Assembly (NCBI GenBank): GCA_003254905.1
Contig: QANU01028427.1
Location: 131,726-195,725 of the forward strand
Length of the DNA stretch: 64,000 nt
Reading direction: 5' to 3'
Source: Nissolia schottii
Lineage: Eukaryota; Streptophyta; Magnoliopsida; Fabales; Fabaceae
Notes under the pieces: model-generated
Database searches by the model: none
What the model was told of the DNA's origin: nothing
What the model saw: the letters and a program-made list of their open reading frames with translations, nothing else
Translations under genes and position numbers: made by a program
Shown here: positions 1-12,258 of the stretch, piece by piece
Position numbering within the stretch: position 1 is the stretch's first letter
Layout: every line of letters starts with the position of its first letter

Positions 1-2574
1 TAAAAATTTGGAAAAATTGTTGAGAACTGTTTCAGTTGGGTCTGTTTCTATATGCAAGAAATTTTGTTTTGAAAAATTAACCTCATTTTTTAAATCTACA
101 CAAAAATTTATTAGGGGTGTTAAGTTTCAAAAAATTTGGAGTCCCATATGAGAGTTTTTTAGGTAAATTGAGCTAAAATAATATTTTTGGGTAAATAAGA
201 GAAACTGAGAATTTTGGAAATTTGGGGGCCAAATCTGGGAGAAATAACATGAAAAATGGATCTGAGAATATAAAAACCTTAGGGTGTAGTTCTAAGCCTC
301 TTTGGGTTCTATAAATGAAATTTTAGAGAAAATTGAGATTTTTCGGGTAAAAGGGCAAAATAGGAATTTTGGGGATCTCAAGAGGACAATCTGGGATTTT
401 TGTGAAAATTTAGAGTTTTGGAGTAAAAATAATAGGATCGCTGATCGTGACGGAGTCTTGTAGTGGCAAGAAGTAGAAGGGCAACACGAACTACGGAGAC
501 AAGATTGATATGAGCTACGTCGCGATGGCAAGCGACCGAGGAGAATTAACACACTAAAATCAAACCAAAAGCTCACAACTCTTAGTCTCTGGTCATAGGT
601 AAGACACCAAAATAATACCTTAGCTCTTCTGATGTATGTATGCTTGACTAAATTTCAATATGCATAGGATTTAATGTTAGATTATTTTTGTCTCTGTGAT
701 ACTTGTTATATCTTTGCGTAGAGTGGGTCTGCATCATGAGTCATCACCTAGTCAAGACATTAAAGACAAGATAATAATAAATGAATCAGGATAATTGAAT
801 GAGACTATAGGAGGTTACAGGCCAGGTGAGTCAGGTTAACCTTATATCTAGACGAAACCCATCACTAAAGATAAAAAGATAATAATTGAATTAGGAATTG
901 AATGAGACTATAGGAAGTTACTGAACAAATCAAGTCGAGCTAACCCTAGTAATAATTACACAGAGCTACTTATCCCCATTGGTCTGGCTCTTGAAGTCAG
1001 CCCTTCACCATTCGATATGGGATGGTCATTTAAACACTAAATGCGTATGTGGTCGCATCTACTCGTTTGAGCTTAACACCGAGAAAAAAGGTTGTACCAC
1101 GATCGAAAATCTTCCTGACAGGTACATAAGGGGTTCTCAGTCATTCGTATAGATAGTTAAGTTATGTGCATATGTGATTTAATATCACGAGTTATTTTCC
1201 TTCGTATTCATAGAAGCACAATCATACGTAATAATACATTACAAGTTAATTCCCTCACGTAGTAATTAGGATAAAACCATTTGGGACTAGATTTATATTA
1301 ATAAGGAATAATAAAGACTTGAATTTCTGTTTATCACCTAGAGATCCCCCGAATGGCAGAATCATAAGCGAATGTAATATAATTATCCTATAGGTTACCC
1401 GCTGAGAATGTAAATTCTCATCCCCTATTTACTTATGATTCTAGGACAATATGGTAAGCAGGCATGATATTCCTAGGGTGAAAACCCTAAGGATGGACAC
1501 TACCGTTGATCCCACCTCTGGAGTCGTCACAATTTCTATGACAATAGACTTCGTAGGCGACTACGAGATGCCACCACCAGTAGCTCCCGTACCTCCCCTA
1601 GCCCCAACTCCTATTTTTACTCTGACTCCAGCACTGACATCCATTGAACCGCTCAACCCCACAACGCCAAACCCTTCCCCAGCACCAGGTTCTTGTTATA
1701 AAACACCCATTGTCCTTGATGACCCTGAACCCAACCTACTGGAGAGGATTATCTGTGAGGTCCCAGTCCTTGTCCCCCATAGAGTCATTCTCATGGAGCA
1801 GTGGGAAATGCACACACGCATGACACCCATGAAAAGCACACTGTTTGTAAGCCGCCAAGACGAAGTCCACATTGTCATGCCACATGATGTAGAGGCAGGA
1901 CCCTCTGGCCATGCCCTCTTGTAAATATGGGCCCTTGGCCAGAGTGTTTGGGCACAATCTCCAACAACGAGGAAGACCTTGAGGAGGACCCTAAGGAGGA
2001 GGATTCAGACGAGGATCCAAAGGACGACAAGGCAGGGAGTTGTTGAGTCGGGAAGACTCAGAGAGAAGACCATCTTTGGAGGACGGAGTCTTTTGCAGGG
2101 TGTGCTACAGTCATCACTAAAAGATTTAGTATTTTGATATGTTTTTCTTTTTCTTGCATATGTATCTTATATCGCATAGGCCAGTAGAGGTAGCTACACC
2201 ACATGTCCCATGCGTGATTGTGAATGATGTAAATAACTATATATATATATATGACATATGTGAATTTCTAGGACCGTACCATTTAATATGTATGATCTTG
2301 TGAAATGGATGTATGGTTATGTATGGTGATTTGAAGTGTAAATGATGTATGCCTTAGTATAGGATTGATTCGACTGGTACTTCAGTTCGATTTTATTATG
2401 TTGCAAGTACGACTCACATTTTCCTTTTCAAGTAGAGAAAAGTGTTAAATTGGTCCATATTTTTGTAACTAAATATATATTTTCGAAAGTAAGTCCAAAA
2501 GTAATCCAGTTTGAAGGTAACAAACTAGTGAACGTTACTTACAACTTAAGAGTAAGTAGCTAGCTAGGGTGTTA
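1..2574 (+). mobile_element. Long LTR of a Tekay-like Ty3/gypsy element, 5' end outside window
   Basis: The segment ends with GGGTGTTACA at 2574, the same terminus (in + orientation) as the minus-strand LTRs at 60243 and, less well kept, 35865. The text around 250-300 (a pyrimidine-poor stretch with a 'aaaaaccttagggt' core) resembles the reverse complement of 37250-37450 in the solo LTR. An internal ORF lies at 1451-2046. No primer-binding site is recognisable after 2574, so this is either a solo LTR or a 3' LTR. The left end and any target duplication are outside the window. Family assignment rests on LTR ends, length and resemblance to the LTR at 60243, which is joined to a readable pol end. 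Confidence 0.65.
1451..2046 (+). CDS. LTR-internal ORF with acidic tail (frameshifted)
   Basis: A 157-codon ORF starts at 1451 and stops at 1922-1924. The frame that follows (ATG at 1927) continues with a strongly acidic tail (repeated Glu/Asp with EEDP and EDP motifs) to a stop at 2044-2046, so one frameshift or stop probably split a reading frame of about 195 codons. The N-terminal part is Pro-rich. Its beginning (an LR pair, then T.DP..G) resembles the start of the minus-strand ORF at 60723-61097 inside another LTR, which also ends in EEDP repeats. No known domain is recognised. Whether it was ever translated is unknown. Low-complexity similarity by chance is the main alternative. Confidence 0.4.
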
Positions 2575-3179
2575 CAATTCATTACCAAAAAAATGAAGAC
2601 AACATAAGTGATTAATATTATTAATCGAAGGGGTTGAACTACCTACAAAATTCCATTAGAACTAAACGAATATGATAACTATCACAGAGACATATGTTCA
2701 AAGAAAAGCAACCATTGTAAGGAGCAAAAACAAAAAGCAGCAACCATTATCTAATATAACGAATAGACAACTAATGTTGTCAGTGAAGACTGACCTTTAT
2801 TCGTAGCATTAACAGTTCCCATTGTGATAAATAACATTTACGATCAACTTCTTGTTGACGGAATAAGCTAATATTGTTTAAGAATATTTGATTTATTTAA
2901 ACTTATATGATATACACTATTTAAACTTATACAATAGTCCTGCATAAAAAGCTACTAGTGCTTTCTCATTTATGTTGCTAGTGAAACCTCTTAGTCCAAC
3001 ATTGATCAAAAGATAAAGTGGATTCCAAAATTTTAAAATGATGTGATGAGTATTAAGCAAGTGAATGGGTCCATTGATATATTGTGAGAGTTGATCTTTG
3101 GGCCTACAAAACACAAATTTCTTTAAATAAAAATTAAAATTTTGTTTAAAAAAATTAATCAATTCCATGTGAAAATGGT
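2575..3179. other. Intergenic, no gene seen
   Basis: AT-rich sequence between the LTR end and the CACTA-like end. I see no coding signal or clear repeat structure. Confidence 0.4.
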
Positions 3180-3618
3180 ATTCGTTGAACTAGTTCAACC
3201 GATTCAATTTTGTTTTTAGAACCATGAATCTGTGACAGATTAGTGATGAAGTTGCGACATAATACATTTTAGTTTTTTTAACATATTTGCGTTGGATCAA
3301 CTACGAATTAGCGACAAATTTGCGAGGGATTAGTTACACTACAATTCCTTGCAAATCTACAACGATTTAAGAAACTATTTCTATCATAAAATAGCTATGA
3401 ATTAGCAACGGATTAACAATTACTAGTTTCGTCACTAAAATAAATTAGCTACGAATTAGTAGCCAATTGTTTTTCCAAGCTAATTAACGACTTCAAAATA
3501 GGGACAACCAAATTGGTCTCTAATCTGTCGCTAATTGATCACTAATTCATTTAGTGAAGGATTAACAATGGGTTAGCGACCAATTTGGTCGTCATTAATT
3601 CACAAAATTCTTGTGGTG
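3180..3618. mobile_element. CACTA (En/Spm) transposon terminal region
   Basis: The segment ends at 3601-3618 with CACAAAATTCTTGTGGTG, the inverse of the CACTA-type terminus CACYACAAGAATTTTGTG. The 400 bases before it are filled with short direct and inverted copies of motifs such as TTAGCGACCAA, AATTAGCAACGGATT and GAATTAGTAGCC. These are the subterminal transposase-binding repeats typical of the superfamily. No transposase is present and the opposite end is not clear, so this is a one-ended or non-autonomous remnant. The left limit is approximate. Confidence 0.55.
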
Positions 3619-4732
3619 AAAGAGGAGGAGGAGGAACAAAAAAAGAGAAGGGGTGCGAGGATGCATGATTTTTTAATTTAGAGTAGAAAGCGAAATACAC
3701 GTATGCAAATGAATTAATGGTTGTATGGTAAATGCAAATTGGGTGTGCACAAAACATTTTTGACATAATTACGTTGAAAAACAAATTTAAAAAAACCCTT
3801 TCCGTGGATGTGTGTGTGTGTATATATATGCGTGGGCGAATTATTTTATGTTGAAGTTCTTTAAGAAGACGAGGTTACTGATCATCATACACGATGCAAT
3901 ATTAAAATGAAGTGGAAATGCGGCTAAAGGAAGAATAAAAAAATGCAAAAGACAAAGGTAATAGCTACCACCGCCTAAAAGAGCGAAAAGAACAAGACAG
4001 CATCATTCATTTAAAAGGAGGAATAGCTGATCATTAGAATATAGGAATTTTGATCTCTTTGAATAATTAAACTAAAGTTATGATAACATAAATTCTAAAA
4101 AACAAATATGTTGTCAACTTTTAAACAAAAGGTAAATGAAATAAATTATTTTTAAAAAAAACTATTCTTAGCTTTTTTTTAACTTCTAAGATAAAAATTA
4201 TTTTTTAAATCACTTATTTTTAAACTGAAGCAACCACATCCAATGTATGTTAGTGTTAATGGAAGGAGTTTAAGTTTTTAAAGTTCCTAGTATTAATTGA
4301 TCCAAAAATATTAATCTAAAAGGGACACCATTTAAGTATCCGACCCTACTCCAAAATATTAATCTAGAGTTAGGGTTTCTAAACTAATTTTTGAAGACTG
4401 AAAAATTTATTTTGTTTTATTCTTTGATCAGTGATACTGTAGAAGCTTTGGAAACTCTTGTACGCTATCAAGCCTACCTTTCCATTTCCATTTCAATTCT
4501 TTACACAAGAATCTCTTCACTGTCATCTTCCTCTTCCATTTCCATTTCCATTTCCATTTCCACTTCCACATTCAGCTTGTCAGGTCTATGTCATCCAATA
4601 ACTTCATTTGATTCATTAATTAATAAGTACATTATTTTATAACAGAAAAAATTTGTTTAGAATCAGACTTATAAAAGCCACTGACTTACAAAAGCCGCTG
4701 GAAGCGGTCTAGAGACGAGGACTTTATTATAC
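3619..4732. other. Intergenic with a CCATTT hexanucleotide tract
   Basis: AT-rich spacer. About 4536-4572 holds six tandem TTCCAT/CCATTT units, which produce an apparent Ser/Ile-rich ORF that I regard as repeat noise. A TG/TA run lies near 3808-3828. No gene recognised. Confidence 0.4.
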
Positions 4733-5402
4733 ATGGTTCTCCCAAGAATTTATAGTCATTACAAATATACAACATGAAATGATAATAATTAAATTTGATG
4801 AATTTAGTTATAAATAGAGTTCGATCCTTATTCATAAGAATAAAAACACATTTCATGTTTAACATTCTATCTTTTCATGCAAGCTCATTTGGCTATTCTT
4901 TTACGACCAAAGAAATTTTGATTTGCCCAATCCAAAATTAAAATTTTTATACTCATTAAATGTTTATGTTATTTGTACTTTTTGTACATAAGACTTCATT
5001 TCTACATTTTTTTATCTACCATTGTATAGAATCTTAATAGGGCACACATTTCATTGAGATCCTATCCAATAGTACATGGATAATGAGTTGATATAGTGTC
5101 CATGTATACCCAAATTTAAATAACATTTTTCATACAAGTACTAAAAGGTAGCATTTAATTTTAATGTACTTATAGTATCATCCATACATATATCAACATA
5201 ACATAGATGGTCCCGAGTCTTACATTTACAAGTTGAAGATCACACAAATAAAAGAAATGGTGGTTACTTACCTCATGGGAAAAATATCATATGTTACTTA
5301 ATTCATTCATTTTGTATAATTTTTATAATTAAATTCATCAAATTTTATTATCATTTCATGTTCTATATTTTTAATGACTATAAATTCTTGGGAGAACCAT
5401 GT
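4733..5402. mobile_element. Non-autonomous element with ~80 bp terminal inverted repeats
   Basis: The left arm (about 4733-4812, starting ACATGGTTCTCCCAAGAATT) is matched in inverted orientation by 5325-5402, which ends AATTCTTGGGAGAACCATGT. The arms agree over roughly 80 bases with few differences. The interior is AT-rich with no ORF of note. A clear target duplication was not found, so the superfamily is open (MULE-like MITE is possible). Part of the interior (5268-5310) resembles the arm of the fold-back element at 45268-46185. Confidence 0.65.
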
Positions 5403-6149
5403 CCCAAAAGCTTTGGAAGTATGGTGTATGCTCGCTATATATAAAGGTTCCATTAATGTATTCAATTCATAATTTATTTATTTTTTTAAAAAAAACTTAT
5501 CTTTTTAATGAAAAAAATTGTTTCTTTATTTTACTAATGATATTAAAGATTGGTCAGATACATTATATATTTTCTAGAGATTCAAACACATGATCATTTG
5601 ACATAGAATCAAGGAAGATGTCACTTAACCTATTAGCGTTTGACAAAGTTTTTGTTTCTTGATTCCTTAACAAGTACAATAAATGCGTGCTTGTTAAAAA
5701 CACCTAATGAATTAATATTCATTATTTGACATTAATATTTAAAACAAATTTAAGTTGAAGGAAACATAGAAATATCTTTTGAACTCCGGAAATGTAAATA
5801 TGGTACATTAATATACGAAGGAGCTTTTGAGTATCAAGATGGGAATTAATGGATCCTTAATATTGTGATTTTACCTAACTTTATTAGGTGTGAGCTTTTT
5901 ACTATTAAATGAGAAAAAGTAAGACATATTCTATAAAAGAAAATAAAAAATAAAAAGAAAGAGAGTAAGATACATGCTGCATCACATAAGAAATAAACAA
6001 AATAAACAAATGAGAGATTACATATGACAAGATAAAAAGATACACTTCCTATCATACATGTATTTTCTCATCACGTACCTCATTATATCTAAATCTCCAC
6101 CAACTTAACTACTTTGTCCTTAGAATAAAAGAAAAGAAAAGAAAAGAAA
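5403..6149 (+). promoter_or_regulatory. Upstream region of the KNOX gene
   Basis: About 750 bases between the inverted-repeat element and the KNOX start codon. It is AT-rich. Immediately before the ATG (6127-6149) lies a run of four AAAAG units that would sit in the 5' leader. No TATA box can be assigned with confidence. It is called regulatory only from its position. Confidence 0.35.
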
Positions 6150-6860
6150 ATGGAGAATCTGTATGGCTTCTCCCAGGAGCAGCCAGCAACGGCGCCCCCG
6201 CCACCCCCGCCGCGGCCGCCTCAGCCGTTAGCACCTTCAAGTAGTGATAACGCGATTTCCTCCATGGGCATGATGAGTTCCGGCGGTTTCTCTAGATCAG
6301 ATGCTGCTAATCATGCTCAAGTTTCTCAAGTTCTTCGCGCTAAAGTTGCTTCTCACCCTCTTTTCCCTCAGCTTCTCCACGCCTACATCGATTGCCACAA
6401 GGTATACCTTCACTGTCGCAGCATACAGCTCTTGTTGTGAAAAGAAATTAATATCTCTAAGCTTCTTTTTTGTTTTTGACAATTTTGAGCAGCTCTTGTC
6501 GCAACGCTAGCTACCTGCCAAGAAACAAATAAAATTGTTCTAATTTTTGTTCAATTATCCGTCTATGATTAAGGACCAACAAGTATGTAACGACGTTTTT
6601 CATGTTGCAGGTGGGGGCAACACCAGAGATGGCGCAACTGTTAGCCGAAATCGGAGAGGAGAATAATAACAATAATAATAATAATAGTGATGTTGGTGTA
6701 TGTCAGATATCATCTTCCTTCTTTGGTGCGGATCCCGAGCTTGACAATTTCATGGTCTCTTTTTTCTCCTTCAAATTCCAAACCCTAAGTGTTCTCCATA
6801 TGATCTTATAAACTAGCAAGTTTCTTAATTTCATCACTTGTGCCCTTGTTTTTTTTTCTG

Positions 6861-6901
<41 letters not shown>

Positions 6902-7191
6902 TTTTTTATTTGCATGGAAGGAAACTTACTGCAATTTGCTGGCCAAGTACAAATCGGATCTTTCAAGGCCTTTTGACGAGGCGACGGAGTTCCTCAACGA
7001 CATGAAAGCGCAGCTCAACTCCATGATCTGCGATGGCGGCGGGGGTGGCGGTCCGACTGCCTCCAACGACATTAGTCCTCCTGAACTACTTGGTCTGCTC
7101 TCTCTCTCTCTCTCTATCTTGTTGAAATTTCTGGACTATTGGTTCTTTATTTCCATTTATTTTTTTTCCTCTACGGCAATATGATTGGTTG

Positions 7192-7249
<58 letters not shown>

Positions 7250-10200
7250 TAAGGGAAAATTCAGATTCAAGATTTAGGGTTCTAAATTTTGAGGTTACAT
7301 GTGTTCAAGATTCATTTTGTGATTATATTTCTTTATGCTTTACAAAGGGTCTACTAGGCATCTTTTGGATATAATGAAGTACATGAGTCAGGCGTTTAAA
7401 TGAGCTTGGTTGTTAAAGTGGTTGGACATCCCATAATCTCTTTATACAAGGCCTCAGATTTAAATCTTGTCAATAATATAAAAAAAATTAGTATTCAGAT
7501 AATTTCATTCAGTAGATCCACATTGCTTGAATTATTTTAGTTTTTAGTGTTTTGAATCGCGGTGATTTAGATCAAAAATAAATCTTACATCTTTTAAGTG
7601 TAACGTTCTCTAGAGAGAAGGGTAGTCAAAACTGCAAAGAAAATTCAATGTAAAGGGAAATATATAAAATTATTCAATTGTATTTACTCATTAGCTTAAA
7701 CTTTTGAGAGAGATAGTTTTTTATATGGTATTAAAGTTATTATAACCAAGAAACTTAGAGTTATGACCCATCATCTTAAAAAGATTATCTATGCTCCAAA
7801 TCAAAGAAAGTATTGCATAAAGAAGTATAAAGAAAAATATTAAAATCATTCAATTAATTGTCTTTATTCATCCATCCATCATGATATTATTAGCTACTAG
7901 GTATTGACAACTATGAGCAACAAAAACAACATAAAGAAAAACTCAACATTAGAAGATGGCCAAAACAATTCAACAAGAACGACAACCACCCACCATTCAC
8001 TCCGTGATGGCTCTTCTTTCTTCTTCTCTTATTCATCTGACTTGACTGGCTGGTCAATTAAGCTCCTCAAATCACGAGAAAAAGTAGTATTTGTTTAAGG
8101 GACACTCACCTGGAAACAGATTGCATTCAACTTACTAAACCCCTGAATCTGGAAGCAGGCCAGATGTGCGTTGTCTTTAATATTTATCACAATAATCATC
8201 AGCACAAACAATTAAGATTCTGTTCCAAGTAGTGATACTGTTGTTGCACGTGTTGTGTACTGGTCTCATTGTTTCATTAGAAATTCCATTAATGTCTCTC
8301 TTCCTTTTTCTTTACTAATCTAATTAATCAAAGCTAATTCAAATGCTTTTGAGGCTCCACATGCAATATTGAATAATGGTTGTAAACCGAGGCTTTTGTA
8401 CTTGTTATCGTTGGAATTCGTTTCATTTTTCTTTTAAGTCTAAACTACTGGCATGTAGCCCCACTAATAAGAAATAAGTTAAGTCGTGATAAATTCTGTT
8501 ATCATTATTGATCATGACTTCATATATAAATGAAAAACTAAGTGTTGAATATCTTAAACAATCAAACATTGCTAGTATATATTCGTATCATTTTAAACAT
8601 GCGATTCATTTGGGGGTGCAGTTTTATGTGAGAAATTAAAAAAAAAAAAATATTTTCAGTCATTCAATTAAAATGTGTGATCAAGATTATATTTCACGTA
8701 ATTATTTTTAGAATTGTATTAAAGATGTGAGAGAATGTGAGATGTAATTTGGGTGATTATTTATCCACTCTTATCTTTAGTACGATTTCAAAAATAATCA
8801 AGTGAGATATATAATCTTAGTTGTTCATTTTAATCAAATGATCATCTCACCTAAATATATGTATATATATATATATATATATAAGTTAAAAATATAGTAT
8901 AATTCTATTTCATTCTTCTATCTATAAATTAGTGATCACTGTATATAACCACATAAGTTATTTTTTACAGGCAAACGGTTAGAGTTTTACATTGCTTAAA
9001 GATAAAGCCTAGATAATCTTTATAATATTAAAGTAACTCTCGTCTCTTGAGCTAACTTTTAGAGTTGAATTGGATTACTCATTTCTTAAAATGGTATCTA
9101 AGTATATCTTAAGATTATTGTCCCCTTCTTGGACGTAAGGGGGTGTTAGAGTCCAACATATTGCTTAAAGATATAGACGTACAACCTAAATACATTTATA
9201 ATATCAAGACAACTCCCTTATCCCTTAAATTAACTTTTGAGGTTGAGTCAAACCATTCACTTTTTAAGGCAAACAATTCTTCAAGAATAAATATGAGTAA
9301 ACCTTTGAATTCGTCCTTGAGGTTGTCAGTGTCGGTCAAGTTTGTTTCCCAATTATGAGAATGATCATATTAGTCTATGAGATTAGTCAAATTAATTTAG
9401 AAGATGAACTTCATCGATGTTGATAATTCCAATAACGAATTTGATAGTTTACTCGAAGGATTTATTACATTTATATTGCCCCCAAATGATTTATTTCTCA
9501 TAATATGGTCCATGTAAAAAATTTACATTTGTATGAATCTGGGTCTGAATTCGCCACAGGTTGTGGCGAATTCAGACCCTCAGACTTTTTTTTTTAAAAA
9601 AAAGTCTGAATTCGCAATAGGATGCGGCAAATTCAGATTTTTTTTTTATAATGTCTGAATTCGCCACAGGGTGTGATAAATTCAGACTTTTTGTTTTTTT
9701 TTTTTTTAAATGTCTGAATTCGCCACACCCAGTGGCGAATACAGACTGAGGCCCATACAATTATAATTTTGTGTTTCAAGCCATATTTTGATGTACAACT
9801 TATACTACAACCATAGAAATGTAAAGAGGCCTTACTCGAATAAATATGATAGTGTTTTACATCTTTTAATATTTTGGGAGCCAAAGGTATATGCAATGAC
9901 AATAACATATGGAGGACCAATACGATAACGCCTACATCTTTTAAGCATATATTGAAATAGGGTTTCATTCTATAATTAAATCACTGAGGAAGGTCATGTT
10001 GTATGATCTATTCTCAACTTGAATAAGATTAATTAGTTCTATAACTCAAAAGATGTAAAACTTCCTGTGATCGATTAACATAATGTGTAATTTAATGGAT
10101 ATTTTTGGGTGTATCAGTTCTGGATAAAGCTGATTTTCTTTAATTTATTTGAGCATTGCTGGCTCTGAAGATTAAGGATTTGGTGGAAAGTTGGAACCGT

Positions 10201-12217
10201 GAACGTGGAAAGAGTTAGCTTCTCTCTGGACGGATGATAAAATCCAGTTATGAAACATGCAACAGATGCTGGATGCTTTACTATAAATGACTTTGTGCTT
10301 TTCTCAGTTGATTGCATTGCATGCTTGTTTCTTGGTTATTTAAATATTCTTCTATATATTACAGCATGACACTGTACACACACACATATATGTGTGTGTG
10401 TTCGAGAAATTCCTTAAAAAATTGATAACTATTGCTATGCATATGGTATGTGTCGTTGAGATGACAATTAATGTCTAAAGCCGGTCTGCTGAATGCTTTT
10501 GTGAGATGACAATTTAATCATTGAAATTTTTTTATATAAAATCATTCGATTGCATTTGTTTAGGAGTTTAATATTTTAGAAGAAATAATTTTTTTGATAA
10601 GATAGAAAATTTTCTACAATTATAGCTTAAAATTTGATTATTACCGGCCTTCATTATTCTAAGTAAATAAGATGAATTTTAGCAAAGTATGTTAGCCGCT
10701 TTAAACCTAAAGAGTTCTTGCGCAAAGGAGGTTTGATACAATTTATAAAAGTATGAGTTAATTAGTTATTTGTTAAGACTATAAAACATTCTCTGTAAAT
10801 CATTAGGACTATAGCAAGAATGATATACCAGAATAGGTATTCATAAAAATCACACAGACCCATGTTGTAATCTTAGTTTACGCTGTTATTTGCTAAAAAG
10901 ATTGGCTCATGCTTAATATTCTTTTCAGTTTATTTTAACGGTCACTGTAGTTAGTTCTTGTCATTCCGAAGGAAAAATTTATTGATATGTTTACAATTGT
11001 GCTCCTAATTTAATAGTCTCAAAAATAGTAATTTTTCAATATTATCACTATCTCTCTCTTCATTATGAAACACTTTAACTAAATTAAATAGACTACTTTA
11101 ATTAGTAAACTTACTCTTTAAATTACTCTTAATTTTTTATTTATTAATACTTATGCATTTGACCAAAATAACACTTAAAGTAGATTAGAGGGAGTAGGAT
11201 AAAAATTGATTTTATTTTATTTATGTTTTATTTTTAATATGTATATCCTAAGAATTCTTAGCTATAAATAAAGTCAATGATTTAGTTCTGTAGCATTGTG
11301 AGAGAACATGATGTGAGAGATTTGAGTTATGAGAGAGTGAGAGTGTACAAGAGGCTATAGATATGGGAGCTAAGGCAACGTTTGGTAAGCGTCCTGGAAC
11401 AGAAAATACAGAGATGCAGAGACATTAGAGACGCGTCTCTTGCGTCCTAGACATCTCTTCTATATTTTTCATTTTTAAATAGATAAAAATTAGTTAAAAA
11501 ATTATCTTACAAAGGCAAGTTTAAGTTTTATGTTTTAGTCTCATTCTCCAAACATGTTTTTATTTCCATTGTCTTTGTATTTTCTGTTCAAAGACACTTA
11601 CCAAACACTGTCTAATGAATGTAAGTATAGAATTTGATGAGTCACGTTAAATTCTTACGTCTCTATATTCATTATTACCTTATTAATTTCTGTTGTTATT
11701 CTATGTTATATTTGGTATATTAGATTCGAGATTGCGCTGCACATCTCCCAACATTATCTCTTGTTAATTAGTTAGCTGTTTTTGTTGTCGTGAAAAAATA
11801 TAATTGGATCACGGATTACACTGCACAGCAGTGATATCAATTAAACTCTTTCTATATGTCTACATAGTCTGTACTTAATACTTATTTACCTTTGATAAAT
11901 GAAGTTAGTGCTGGATCGTCGGAAAAGGGTTTCAATAGTAAGTATGAGGAAGACACAATTGATCAGTGCAAGAGGATAAATGAAGATCAAGAGCTGAAGG
12001 ACAACCTTCTACGTAGATATAGCGGCTACATTAGCAGTCTGAAGCATGAATTTTCCAAGAACAAGAAGAAAGAAAGGCTGCCAAAAGAAGCAAAGCAAAT
12101 CTTACTTGCATGGTGGAATATTCACTTCAAATGGCCATACCCAACGGTAAAATATCACACATCTTTTTCTTTCCAACCATCATGTTCAATTAACTCTTCG
12201 GAATGGAAGTTTTCCGT

Positions 12218-12258
<41 letters not shown>

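Noticed and set aside
4391..4642. 83-codon Ser/Ile-rich ORF
   Set aside because: Mostly the CCATTT hexanucleotide repeat.
6840..7374. ORFs through TA, CT and GA runs in KNOX introns
   Set aside because: Dinucleotide repeats; the true frame is fixed by the flanking exons and splice sites.
9543..9746. CRISPR-like array
   Set aside because: Units are palindromes with poly-T spacers in a plant intron; spacers are not unique sequence and no cas genes exist.
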